Below are positions 44,282 through 52,543 of a stretch of 64,000 nt of DNA, in pieces; within the stretch, counting starts at the first letter, position 1, and every line of letters starts with the position of its first letter. Origin of the DNA: Pedobacter sp. PAMC26386 (GTDB taxonomy: Bacteria; Bacteroidota; Bacteroidia; Sphingobacteriales; Sphingobacteriaceae); contig CP060294.1 of NCBI GenBank assembly GCA_014302835.1, positions 3,125,067 through 3,189,066 on the forward strand, read 5' to 3'. Under the pieces are notes generated by a model. That model made no database searches. It was not told the DNA's origin and worked only from the letters and a program-made list of their open reading frames with translations. The translations under genes were made by a program, and so were the position numbers.

Positions 44282-44881
44282 TTACACAATAGCATTCTTC
44301 TTCTTCAGGTCCCATGCCACGACATGCCACAATTCCTTTTCATCACGGTAAGTTCCTATAATTTCAAAACCCATCTTTTGATGAACTTTTAACGAATTAA
44401 CATTTCTCGCAGAGATCTCTGTCACACATAGTTCATAACTTTCATATATCCTATTCCTGGTTTCATGATACAACTGCCGGAGTAGTCCTTGCCCTCTAAA
44501 ACCCTGATGTACACAAACCTGACCACCAACCATATAATCATAACTGGTTAATTTTCTATTGTGATAGCTGCATCTTTCAAATTCATCAAACATTGGAACA
44601 AGGCTTTGCAACTCGTTTCTCAAAGAAACAGCCATTGCAAGATTGTAACCAATTACCTTATGATCACTTATTGCAATCACCTGTGGTAAATGATCCGCCA
44701 TCTTCTCTAATAACTCTAAATTATGTTCTGCAAATACAAATCCCTGCTGTTGCTGTTGCTCCACACTAATTTCACTGTACAGATTCTCTTTTTGTAAGGC
44801 AAGTATTTCACTAAAATGCTGAGCTGTTGTTGCAATTTCTAATACAACAGGCTCCGATACCGATTCTTCTTTCATACGCAT
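44282..44881 (-). CDS. GNAT-family N-acetyltransferase
   Basis: 199 residues. The acetyl-CoA loop is QGFRGQGLLRQLYHETRNRI (about 127-146), preceded by the strand QVCVHQ, and the C-terminal NSLKVHQKMGFEIIGTY is the usual GNAT end. Substrate unknown. It is divergent from a decayed PLP-enzyme fragment that starts at 44966. Confidence 0.88.
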   Translation of the reverse strand: MRMKEESVSEPVVLEIATTAQHFSEILALQKENLYSEISVEQQQQQGFVFAEHNLELLEKMADHLPQVIAISDHKVIGYNLAMAVSLRNELQSLVPMFDEFERCSYHNRKLTSYDYMVGGQVCVHQGFRGQGLLRQLYHETRNRIYESYELCVTEISARNVNSLKVHQKMGFEIIGTYRDEKELWHVVAWDLKKKNAIV

Positions 44882-44965
44882 TCAATTTATGAATCAAATT
44901 CCATAATTTTAGCTAAACCAATACAGATACAGTTTTAACTAATTTAACCAGAACAGTTTTTCCAT

Positions 44966-45274
44966 ATGAGAAAGCCAGATGCTGAGCGTACTCAATACTT
45001 ATATGAAATTAAATTTGCAACTGCCATTTCTGTTATTTCTCTCACACATGAAGCAGTGGCCGATTTCTTAGAGAAAGGACGATACAAGAGTCATTTGAAA
45101 AAATTAAGAAATACGCTCAACAGCAATTACCTGAACTATATAGAAGCCATCAGAAATGATTTCCCAGAAGGGACTAAAATTAGCAGACCACAAGGTGGAT
45201 GTATATTATGGGTAGATCTGGACAGATCACAGATCAATAATGCCATTAAAACTATTGGCCACTTTTTAATATAG
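44966..45274 (+). pseudogene. Fragment of a MocR-type PLP-dependent regulator/aminotransferase
   Basis: 102 residues whose middle (EAVADFLEKGRYKSHLKKLR, then LNYIEAIRNDFPEGTKISRP and QGGCILWVDLD) matches the C-terminal part of aminotransferase-like domains of MocR/GntR regulators. The catalytic-lysine part and the N-terminal helix-turn-helix are absent, and the end (SQINNAIKTIGHFLI) leaves the family pattern. It is therefore a remnant, not a working gene, and its end overlaps the convergent GNAT gene by 9 bp. Confidence 0.7.
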
Positions 45275-45796
45275 CTTCTTGATCATATGGATATCTTCAG
45301 GTTCTTTGTTAAAAAGAATCTCATCAACAGCATTCGTTATGGCTCCTCCATTTTTCCGATAAAAAGATACTGCAGATTCTGTTTCAGTAGAAGAGATATA
45401 TAGGTAAACTGCCCCTCTGATTTTTGCTTCCTTACTAATCATTTCTAAAATTACGGACCCTATCCCCTGCCTTCTGAAATCTCTGGAAACATACATTAAA
45501 TCTACATGCAGCTGGTCAAGGTTTTCACCCATCAAACGATGCCCAAGAACACCAAAACCTACCAGGCGATTCTCGTGAAACGCACCGATAGCCATTCCCC
45601 CATTAGTTAATTCGAAAATGTACTGCCGCTCGATTTCTTGCACTTCTGAAGTATTCCAGCCTGAGTATTCATAATTGGCATCGGTCTGTTCCACCTTTTC
45701 CTGATTCACCTGGTAAAGTGTTGTAATGAATTCTGAACGGTCGATTTCGCTCAACCGGTTTGACATAGCAATAGTCATCAACAGATAGGTAATCAT
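45266..45796 (-). CDS. GNAT-family N-acetyltransferase
   Basis: 176 residues. The central block is VDLMYVSRDFRRQGIGSVIL (acetyl-CoA loop RRQGIG, about 112-118), followed by MISKEAKIRGAVYLYISS and FYRKNGGAI. An internal ATG (MSNRL) could be the start instead of MITYL. Same-strand neighbour of a DoxX-like membrane protein gene. Confidence 0.88.
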   Translation of the reverse strand: MITYLLMTIAMSNRLSEIDRSEFITTLYQVNQEKVEQTDANYEYSGWNTSEVQEIERQYIFELTNGGMAIGAFHENRLVGFGVLGHRLMGENLDQLHVDLMYVSRDFRRQGIGSVILEMISKEAKIRGAVYLYISSTETESAVSFYRKNGGAITNAVDEILFNKEPEDIHMIKKLY

Positions 45797-45818
45797 ATTT
45801 TTTTATTTAAAGATAAGC

Positions 45819-46376
45819 TTACACCCGAATATTTTCCGTTTCTATGGGTTTAGTATTCGGTAAAATCTGTAACCCAGTCATATGAAATTCAACCTGACCA
45901 GATGCTAGTAACACTGGCTTCCTGACCGTTGCCCCGATGACTATCCCGCCAGAAAGTAGTACTATGTTCTTAATGATATATTGCCCAAGTAAGGTAGGTA
46001 TCAACAAACTTTGATTAAAAGTTTCATCTGGAAAAAAGACAAGAGGCAGGAAAGTACCAACCATCTGCAAATAAAGTAATAATAAGGTGAGCCCAAGCCA
46101 TTTTTTGGAGATTAACCCGAAACCGATAATACATTCCCAGACTGCCAAAAGAGGAAGAGAAACCGATGGCAAAATAATTCCAAAACTTAATTTTGTGATT
46201 GTACGTCCTGCAATAACTTCAGCTGCACTCACACCAGGAAAAAATTTAAGCACACCGAACCATATGAATATTAATCCTAATGATATTCGCAAAATATTAA
46301 GACCATTACGCGCTTTCCATTCTATTGCTTTGTTTTCAGTTTTGATGAGAATCGACATTATTCTGAATGCTTTCAT
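45819..46376 (-). CDS. DoxX/YkgB-like (DUF417-type) membrane protein
   Basis: 185 residues with four hydrophobic helices: LGLIFIWFGVLKFFPGVSA, LLAVWECIIGFGLIS, LTLLLLYLQMVGTFLPLVFF and IIKNIVLLSGGIVIGA. The FPGVSAAEVIAG and FFPDETF pieces are those of the DUF417/DoxX membrane family. An internal ATG at 46358 could be the start. Its leader ends in CCCTATG like two nearby lipoprotein genes. Function unknown. Confidence 0.75.
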   Translation of the reverse strand: MKAFRIMSILIKTENKAIEWKARNGLNILRISLGLIFIWFGVLKFFPGVSAAEVIAGRTITKLSFGIILPSVSLPLLAVWECIIGFGLISKKWLGLTLLLLYLQMVGTFLPLVFFPDETFNQSLLIPTLLGQYIIKNIVLLSGGIVIGATVRKPVLLASGQVEFHMTGLQILPNTKPIETENIRV

Positions 46377-46570
46377 AGGGCGAGGTTTAATGTTTCATCA
46401 CATGTACGTGAAAACACACCCTGCAGATGTGAGTTTTAGGCTATTAAACAAACACAATAGGAATATTTTTTTTCTTTAAATTACTTTTTACTCCTTTTAA
46501 AAAAACAGCCAGAATATTGGGTCGTTTTACACTGAGAGAATTAAATAGATTGAATACGATAGAGATAACC

Positions 46571-46601
46571 CTTGCCGGTTTTAAAGTAATTATTATCTTT
46601 G
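46571..46601 (+). promoter_or_regulatory. Promoter of the 46744 susC gene, long leader
   Basis: CTTG at 46571-46574, a 19-bp spacer and TATCTTTG at 46594-46601 fit the Bacteroidota consensus. The gene start is at 46744, so the leader would be about 135 nt. In the 367-bp gap 46377-46743 this is the only clear signal. Confidence 0.7.
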
Positions 46602-46743
46602 CGGCCGCTAATTATTATTTAGACTAACAATAAATAATATACATAAAATACTAATAAACAACAACTTAATATCAACAATTATTTCATTAAGTTGAGTAAA
46701 GTTATCCAAAATGGACAGCTAAATACACTATTAAACACACCAT

Positions 46744-49590
46744 ATGATTAAATTTTTTACAATTTTAGGAATATCAATCACCCTTTGCTTCGCAACCAAG
46801 GCGCAAGTCATCAAAGGTATTATATATGACAAAAACACAAAAGAAACCATTATTGGTGCTAGTATTATGATTAAAGAGCATCATGGAAAAGGCGTAATAG
46901 CGGATGCACAAGGCAAATTCAGTTTGCAACTACAATCAGGCGAAACACTCATCGTCAAAATGATTGGTTACAAACATTTCCAAAAACAATATACCGCTGT
47001 CAAAGAAGGTCAGCAAATTGATATTGCCCTGGAGCCGGGTGTTGAATTACAAGAAATTATGATCACGGCTAGTTTAGCCAATTCGAGAAGTAAAAAAGCA
47101 ATCGGAACTAATATAGACCACATCAATGCGGCTGCAATTGTAGCTACCAGCAATCCATCCTCCCTTGCAGACATTGTCAATGGAAGAATAAGCGGAGCGC
47201 AAGTTTACAATACCAATGGTAAAGTGGGTATGCCTATTCGTTTTGATATCCGTTCTTCTGCAACTTTCAGTATGGATCGCGATCCACTGATTTTTATAGA
47301 TGGCGTACGTTATGGCAGCAGCAATACTTCCGATATAAACTCTCCACAAGAAGCTATGAGTGCACTGAATGATCTGCCTTTAAACGATATTGAGTCTATA
47401 GATGTAATTAAAGGCCCTGCAGCAGCAGCATCTTATGGTGCAGAAGCAGCAAATGGTGTAGTTGTTATTCAAACCAAACGTGGATTAAATGGTAAAAAAG
47501 GAATTGCAATCAATGTAAAATACACTGCAGGTTTTAGTGAACTGGCCAGAAAATATGATCAGTTTGTCAACAATGACCCTTTAAATGATTTTTTCAGAAA
47601 GGGAACTGAGCAGCAATTGTATGCGAATATAATTTCACAAATTGATGCAAACAATAGTATTTTCATCTCAGCAAACACCAATAAAAATGCAGGTATTGTT
47701 CCTGGAAACCAGGATAACAGGCAAACGGTACGCACCGGATATGATTATGTAAAAGACCGTTTTAAATTATCTCTTACTGCTGGTTATGTCAAAGGTAAAC
47801 TGAGCATTCCGCAATCGGCATCGGGACGTGATGATGCAATCTGGAATTTAATGCGTGACCGTACGCCGTGGCCATTTATCGCAGAAGAAAGTTGGCGTGC
47901 CATTCAAAAACAATATGAAAATGATCGTTTCACTGGAAGTCTAAGACTGGCTTACACTTTCCCTTTTGAGATTAAAGCAGAAAGTTTAGTGGGTTTAGAC
48001 CTGAACAGGATTGATGGTTTAAATTACCTTCCGTATGGTTTTTTGCAAGGCACCAATAATACAGGAAGTAAGCAAATCAGTAACCGCCGTAACCAGAATA
48101 TGAACTGGGACTTTAAATTATCCCGTAACTTTGTGTTTAATCCAAAATGGCAGCTGAATCTATCGTTCCTTTCGCAGGTAACACAGGCTTCAGAAAAGGT
48201 AACCGGAATCAGTGTCCGTAATTTTGCGGTTCCTGGAATCAGTAATATTGCTTCGGCAGCTGAAATATTAGGTACAACCGATAATACTTTTAAAAAACGT
48301 ACCCATGGACTATATGGAGAAGCCTTTTTGAGTTTTGACAACAAATTATTTATTAATGCCGGGCTTAGACGCGATGTTTCTAATATGATTGGAAGAAATG
48401 TGGCAAGTATCTGGTATCCCACAGTTAGTGTGGCCTATAATGTGGCCGGCATGGACTTCTTAAAAGGCAAAGTAGACGAATGGAAATTCAGAGCTGCTTA
48501 TGGAGAATCAGGACGTTTACCTTATCCGGGTGATGCACAAACCGCTTATCTAGTCGAAAATTCTTCTTTTGGATCAATAGTAAAACCTTTAAGGAAAGGA
48601 AATCCAGATATTAAACCTGAACGGACTGGTGAATTTGAAATCGGAACTGACATTAAGATATTTGATCAGAAACTGAGCTTTACCTATTACAGACAAAATA
48701 CACGCGACGCGATTGTCTATACCACCCTTTTACCCTCATTAGGCTGGCCTTCTACTTTAAGTGGTGACTATCCTGAAAATATTGGAAAAATACAAGGACA
48801 GGGATTAGAGATTTCTTACAATAGCAGGGTATTTACCAGTGCAAATAAAAAACATAGTCTTGATATCTATGCTATTTTTAATCAGCAATCTAATAAAGTT
48901 ATCAATTCTGGTGATAAAGATATTCTGAGTTCAGTGAATTTAATCCGTTCTGGCTTACCAGCATTCTCTTTTTATTCTAACTTATCTGAAGGTCCGTTAT
49001 TTGATGCAAAAGGTGTATACACTGGTACTAAAGAAGGACCGCTACAAGAATTAGGTAAACCCTTCCCTACTTATAATGGTTCAGTAGGATTTGGTCTGCA
49101 ACTGTTTAACAACTTCCGTTTACAGTCTCTTTTCACGTATTCAAAAGGAGCAAAAGTTTATAATATATCGGCTAGAAATGTAGCCTCACAAGGCAATAAC
49201 TATGAAGCCAAAGAAACTTTAAAAACTCAGTTAGCGTCACAAACACCGGGTACCGCAGACTATATCTCAACAGCTACAGCATTGTCAAAAGTTGAGGGCG
49301 TAAGAGGTGACTTTATCCAGAAAGCAGATTTCATCAGGTTGAGCAATTTAACTTTATCCTATGATTTGGGTGACTGGGCAAAAAGATATACAAATGGTGT
49401 GTTGAAACGCTGTATTTTATCAGTAACGGGAAATAACCTGTGGCTGACCACTAATTATGGTGGTGCGGAACCTCAGATTGATTCTCAGGGTGGTAGTAAA
49501 AGGAATAAAGGTATAAGCTATTTGTCTTCAGACTGGACCGCTGTTCCTGCTCCCCGCACGTATGCATTTAGTTTAAATATTGGGTTTTAA
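46744..49590 (+). CDS. SusC-like TonB-dependent outer membrane transporter
   Basis: 948 residues. Signal peptide (FTILGISITLCFATKAQ), carboxypeptidase regulatory-like domain (about 22-98, ETIIGASIMIKEHHGKGVI), TonB plug (about 115-245, with SIDVIKGPAAAASYGAEAAN) and the barrel to the terminal LNIGF. It is shorter than the usual 1000-1100 residues. Its partner is the SusD-like gene 35 bp downstream. No carbohydrate-active gene is adjacent, so the imported nutrient is unknown. Confidence 0.93.
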   Translation: MIKFFTILGISITLCFATKAQVIKGIIYDKNTKETIIGASIMIKEHHGKGVIADAQGKFSLQLQSGETLIVKMIGYKHFQKQYTAVKEGQQIDIALEPGVELQEIMITASLANSRSKKAIGTNIDHINAAAIVATSNPSSLADIVNGRISGAQVYNTNGKVGMPIRFDIRSSATFSMDRDPLIFIDGVRYGSSNTSDINSPQEAMSALNDLPLNDIESIDVIKGPAAAASYGAEAANGVVVIQTKRGLNGKKGIAINVKYTAGFSELARKYDQFVNNDPLNDFFRKGTEQQLYANIISQIDANNSIFISANTNKNAGIVPGNQDNRQTVRTGYDYVKDRFKLSLTAGYVKGKLSIPQSASGRDDAIWNLMRDRTPWPFIAEESWRAIQKQYENDRFTGSLRLAYTFPFEIKAESLVGLDLNRIDGLNYLPYGFLQGTNNTGSKQISNRRNQNMNWDFKLSRNFVFNPKWQLNLSFLSQVTQASEKVTGISVRNFAVPGISNIASAAEILGTTDNTFKKRTHGLYGEAFLSFDNKLFINAGLRRDVSNMIGRNVASIWYPTVSVAYNVAGMDFLKGKVDEWKFRAAYGESGRLPYPGDAQTAYLVENSSFGSIVKPLRKGNPDIKPERTGEFEIGTDIKIFDQKLSFTYYRQNTRDAIVYTTLLPSLGWPSTLSGDYPENIGKIQGQGLEISYNSRVFTSANKKHSLDIYAIFNQQSNKVINSGDKDILSSVNLIRSGLPAFSFYSNLSEGPLFDAKGVYTGTKEGPLQELGKPFPTYNGSVGFGLQLFNNFRLQSLFTYSKGAKVYNISARNVASQGNNYEAKETLKTQLASQTPGTADYISTATALSKVEGVRGDFIQKADFIRLSNLTLSYDLGDWAKRYTNGVLKRCILSVTGNNLWLTTNYGGAEPQIDSQGGSKRNKGISYLSSDWTAVPAPRTYAFSLNIGF

Positions 49591-49625
49591 TTCAGACTGA
49601 TTTTCAGTCTATTTATAGAAAAATT

Positions 49626-50864
49626 ATGTCAAAGAACTTCAACTTTTTTTTTAGAATCGGGGCGGTAGTATTGATCGCATTAACTGCTTCATCCTGTAAC
49701 AAATGGGTAAATGAGCCGAAATCACCAGATAATACGGTTGATGAATCACAATTGACCAGCATGGAGATGTTAGGTCGGATAGATAAAGGTAATTACGTGA
49801 ACGGACCAGTGATTGCTGGTGTCTGGCGCGCTGGCGCAACGGCATCATCTAATTTATTAGTTGCATCGGGTGCGATTGCAGATGAGATTACTTCAACCGC
49901 TGTACCTAACTCACCTTTTTACAAAGAACTGGACGAAGATAAACTGAGTCCGGATAACCCATCGCTATTCAGTACCTGGTCAGATGTTCAGAACTACAGA
50001 GCACGTGCCGAAGATGCAATCCGTCTTGCTGAACTGCAAAATCCGGCAGATGCCGATAAAATTAAAGTTAAACAAAACGCGCTAATCAATACCCGTTTAC
50101 ATGCGGGTTATGCCTGGATGTTACTGGCAGATTATTTTACTGTCAGTGAATCAAATCACGCTATTTACGCAGATCACGCACTGGTTACCCACGATCAAGC
50201 TTATGCCAAAGCACAGCGTTACTGGGAAGAAGCAATACCCTTAGCCAGCGCACAGGAAAAGCGGCTGCTTCACTCTTTACTAACTAAACTCGGCATCCAT
50301 ACTCAGAATTATACTTTAGCCGCTGCGCATATTAATCAGTCATTTACAGCACTGGAAAACTTTGCTTTCTTAAATACTGTAGGCACGACAAGCAATGCGT
50401 TCTTTTCTGCGTTAAGTATCAATGTGAGAGATGCGGCAGTTGATCCGACTTTTGTCGCAGTCTTGAAAACAACAGCTGATAAAAATCGTAATCCAGTCGT
50501 AAAAGCACCAAAAGGCCATTGGTCATTAGCTTATTTTAAAGAAAGAGATCCGTTATTAGTAAGTGATTTCGACGAAATGCAATTGATCAGAGCTGAATTG
50601 GTAATTCGAGATCTATTACCAGGTAATGCTGTAGACTTTGTAAATACCGTGATTCTAAAATATGATGCATCCGGGTCATCAAATCTTCCGGCACAAACGG
50701 TAATGAATTTAACTAATCTGACTACGGTAAGAAGAACTTTCTTATCCTGGAGAGGTACCCGGTTAATTGATTTAAGACGTTTTAATATAGACGGAGATCT
50801 AAATCCTGGATTTACGAAAAGAAAATGGCACTGGATTGGAATTCCTGAAATCGAAACCAGGTAA
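49626..50864 (+). CDS. SusD/RagB-like outer membrane lipoprotein
   Basis: 412 residues, lipobox Cys24 (IALTASSCNKW). It has the helical SusD repeats (ARAEDAIRLAELQNPAD, ALINTRLHAGYAWMLLADYF) and the typical C-terminal TVRRTFLSWRGTRLIDLRRF and HWIGIPEIE, but is short compared with the usual 500-600 residues. Together with SusC it forms a nutrient-binding lid and pore. A strong terminator follows. Confidence 0.88.
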   Translation: MSKNFNFFFRIGAVVLIALTASSCNKWVNEPKSPDNTVDESQLTSMEMLGRIDKGNYVNGPVIAGVWRAGATASSNLLVASGAIADEITSTAVPNSPFYKELDEDKLSPDNPSLFSTWSDVQNYRARAEDAIRLAELQNPADADKIKVKQNALINTRLHAGYAWMLLADYFTVSESNHAIYADHALVTHDQAYAKAQRYWEEAIPLASAQEKRLLHSLLTKLGIHTQNYTLAAAHINQSFTALENFAFLNTVGTTSNAFFSALSINVRDAAVDPTFVAVLKTTADKNRNPVVKAPKGHWSLAYFKERDPLLVSDFDEMQLIRAELVIRDLLPGNAVDFVNTVILKYDASGSSNLPAQTVMNLTNLTTVRRTFLSWRGTRLIDLRRFNIDGDLNPGFTKRKWHWIGIPEIETR

Positions 50865-50870
50865 TTCATA

Positions 50871-50940
50871 AGCTGTCAAAGGTTATTATTCCCATCAAAA
50901 GGATTGTAATCTTTGACAGCTCATATTTTTTTGCTTTTTT
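50871..50940 (+). terminator. Rho-independent terminator after susD
   Basis: AGCTGTCAAAG (50871-50881) pairs with CTTTGACAGCT (50911-50921), an 11-bp stem, followed by CATATTTTTTT and TTTTTT up to about 50940. Confidence 0.8.
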
Positions 50941-51032
50941 TAAGAGATTCAATATGACCCAAGTCTTTTTTTCTACCCGTGGCTTATTTATTTTTAATAA
51001 ATTCAATGACATTAATAACGCTGACTTTCAGA

Positions 51033-51296
51033 TCATTTACCTCCCCTAACATATGCCTCATCAAATTCTACTCCAGAAATAGCATTCAATAGATCTATTC
51101 TAAGAGGAGGATATCCTAATTGAGTTACATAGTTATCTTTCATAAATTCTTGTTCAGTAAGACCTAAAGAACCAAAATCATTTAGAACTGCAATCATTCT
51201 AATCGCATTTTCAAGGCTAGACTTGATCCAGATATCTAAGTCACCCTTATGCCTGGGACGACCATGATAAGCAAGCGCATGAGCACCAACAACCAT
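51033..51296 (-). pseudogene. Truncated nucleotidyltransferase (AbiEii/DUF6036-type)
   Basis: The frame VDYMVVGAHALAYHGRPR then KGDLDIWIKS has the nucleotidyltransferase pattern (GAxxL..HG.pR..kDlDI) but lacks the usual N-terminal helix. The frame is continuous with the short upstream gene through a TAA codon, so the natural start is missing and the two genes were probably joined by deletion. Probably non-functional. Confidence 0.65.
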
Positions 51297-51320
51297 ATAA
51301 TCAACATCATGAATTACTTT

Positions 51321-51497
51321 TTAGATTTTGTCAGGAAAATTACCATTAATCCAGGTAAAATAGTTTTTTATTAACCGGCTTACTTCAGACAGACGTTCTG
51401 AAACAGTTCTGCTTAACCAATATAAAACATCAAGACTATCTTCATCGTCTATTTTAACAGGATTAACTATCATCGCGATTTTTCTTTCGTGTTTCAT
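51321..51497 (-). CDS. Small hypothetical protein accompanying the nucleotidyltransferase fragment
   Basis: 58 residues from MKHERKIAMIVNP, with DVLYWLSRTVSERLSEVSRL and a WINGNFPDKI end. I recall similar short proteins upstream of such nucleotidyltransferase genes in Bacteroidota, where the pair is toxin/antitoxin- or Abi-like. It ends in a TAA that continues in frame into the transferase fragment, so its C-terminus may be truncated. An upstream -7-like element lies at 51525-51532. Confidence 0.55.
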   Translation of the reverse strand: MKHERKIAMIVNPVKIDDEDSLDVLYWLSRTVSERLSEVSRLIKNYFTWINGNFPDKI

Positions 51498-51643
51498 ATT
51501 TTGAAATCTTATTTTACGAATGTGCAAAGCTATTTCTTATATAGATGTAACTAAACTATTGTAATTGCTTTGTCATAGCTGCATACCTCTATTTATAAAG
51601 ATTATAAATAATATATATTTGCCAGGTATCAATTGCAAAAGAA

Positions 51644-52483
51644 ATGAGTGAAACAAAAAATACAGCCCCAGCCATTCTCCGTGGAGTATTGGAAGTTAAA
51701 CACAAAGTATACCTCACCCCACATTATATTCGTATCACTTTTACGGGCGATGATGTGCCTGCTTTTGCCGAGACTACCCCCGGTGTAAACAATAAAATCT
51801 TTATTCCTCCTGCAGGTCTCAACGAAATTCATTTCCCTGACTTCGATTTTACCACTGGAGAATGGACGCATCCACCAGAACATTTAAGACCTGCAATCCG
51901 TACTTATACGCACAGAGCTTTTGATGCTAAAAAAAATGAAATGACAATAGACTTTGTTGCACATGGAGAAAGCGGACCAGCTTCTGCCTGGGCAATTCAT
52001 GCTAAAGCCGGAGACCGGCTTGGTGTAGTAATGAAAGCTAAAGAATCTGTAATTTATCCTAAAGCAGATTGGTATCTACTAGCCGCTGATGCGACAGGAA
52101 TCCCTGTAATTGCTACAATACTGGAAACTCTTCCCTCTACTGCAACCGGTATTGCCTACATCGAAATTCCGGGAAAAGAAGATGAACAGTATTTAAAAAC
52201 TGAAGCAGATATTCAGATTATCTGGATATATAATGAACATCCCGGAGAAAACAGACTTCTTGCCGATGCTGTGCGTACAGTAAAGATACCTGAGCAAACT
52301 CATACGACACGTTTTAGCTATGTTGCTGCCGAATTTTCGGCAGTGAAAGACATCCGCCAGTTTCTGCGTAAAGAACAAAATTGGGATCAGAGTGAATTAT
52401 ATGCTTACTCTTACTGGAAATACGGTGCTAGTGAAGATGGTTCTGTGAAAGCACGCCGTCAGGAGCATCACGAAGAAAATTAA
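51644..52483 (+). CDS. Siderophore-interacting protein (FAD-binding ferric reductase family)
   Basis: 279 residues. The FAD-binding RTYTHRAF (about 86-93) and the NAD-binding-like DWYLLAADATGIPVIATIL are characteristic of the SIP/ViuB family, which releases iron from siderophores by reduction in the cytosol. The end WKYGASEDG is also typical. A TATATTTG -7 box sits at 51614-51621, 23 bp before the start. It is separated from the SusC/SusD pair by a decayed minus-strand region. Confidence 0.92.
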   Translation: MSETKNTAPAILRGVLEVKHKVYLTPHYIRITFTGDDVPAFAETTPGVNNKIFIPPAGLNEIHFPDFDFTTGEWTHPPEHLRPAIRTYTHRAFDAKKNEMTIDFVAHGESGPASAWAIHAKAGDRLGVVMKAKESVIYPKADWYLLAADATGIPVIATILETLPSTATGIAYIEIPGKEDEQYLKTEADIQIIWIYNEHPGENRLLADAVRTVKIPEQTHTTRFSYVAAEFSAVKDIRQFLRKEQNWDQSELYAYSYWKYGASEDGSVKARRQEHHEEN

Positions 52484-52509
52484 GGGATATTTCTTTGACT
52501 AAGAATTGG

Positions 52510-52541
52510 TTACATTTGGTTTCAACAGAACCCAAATGTAA
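52510..52541. repeat. Inverted repeat directly before the lyase gene
   Basis: TTACATTTGG (52510-52519) and CCAAATGTAA (52532-52541) are a perfect 10-bp inverted repeat with a 12-nt spacer, ending 2 bp before the ATG at 52544. The left arm contains TACATTTG, a -7-like promoter sequence, so the palindrome could be an operator or leader hairpin. Confidence 0.75.
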
Positions 52542-52543
52542 CT

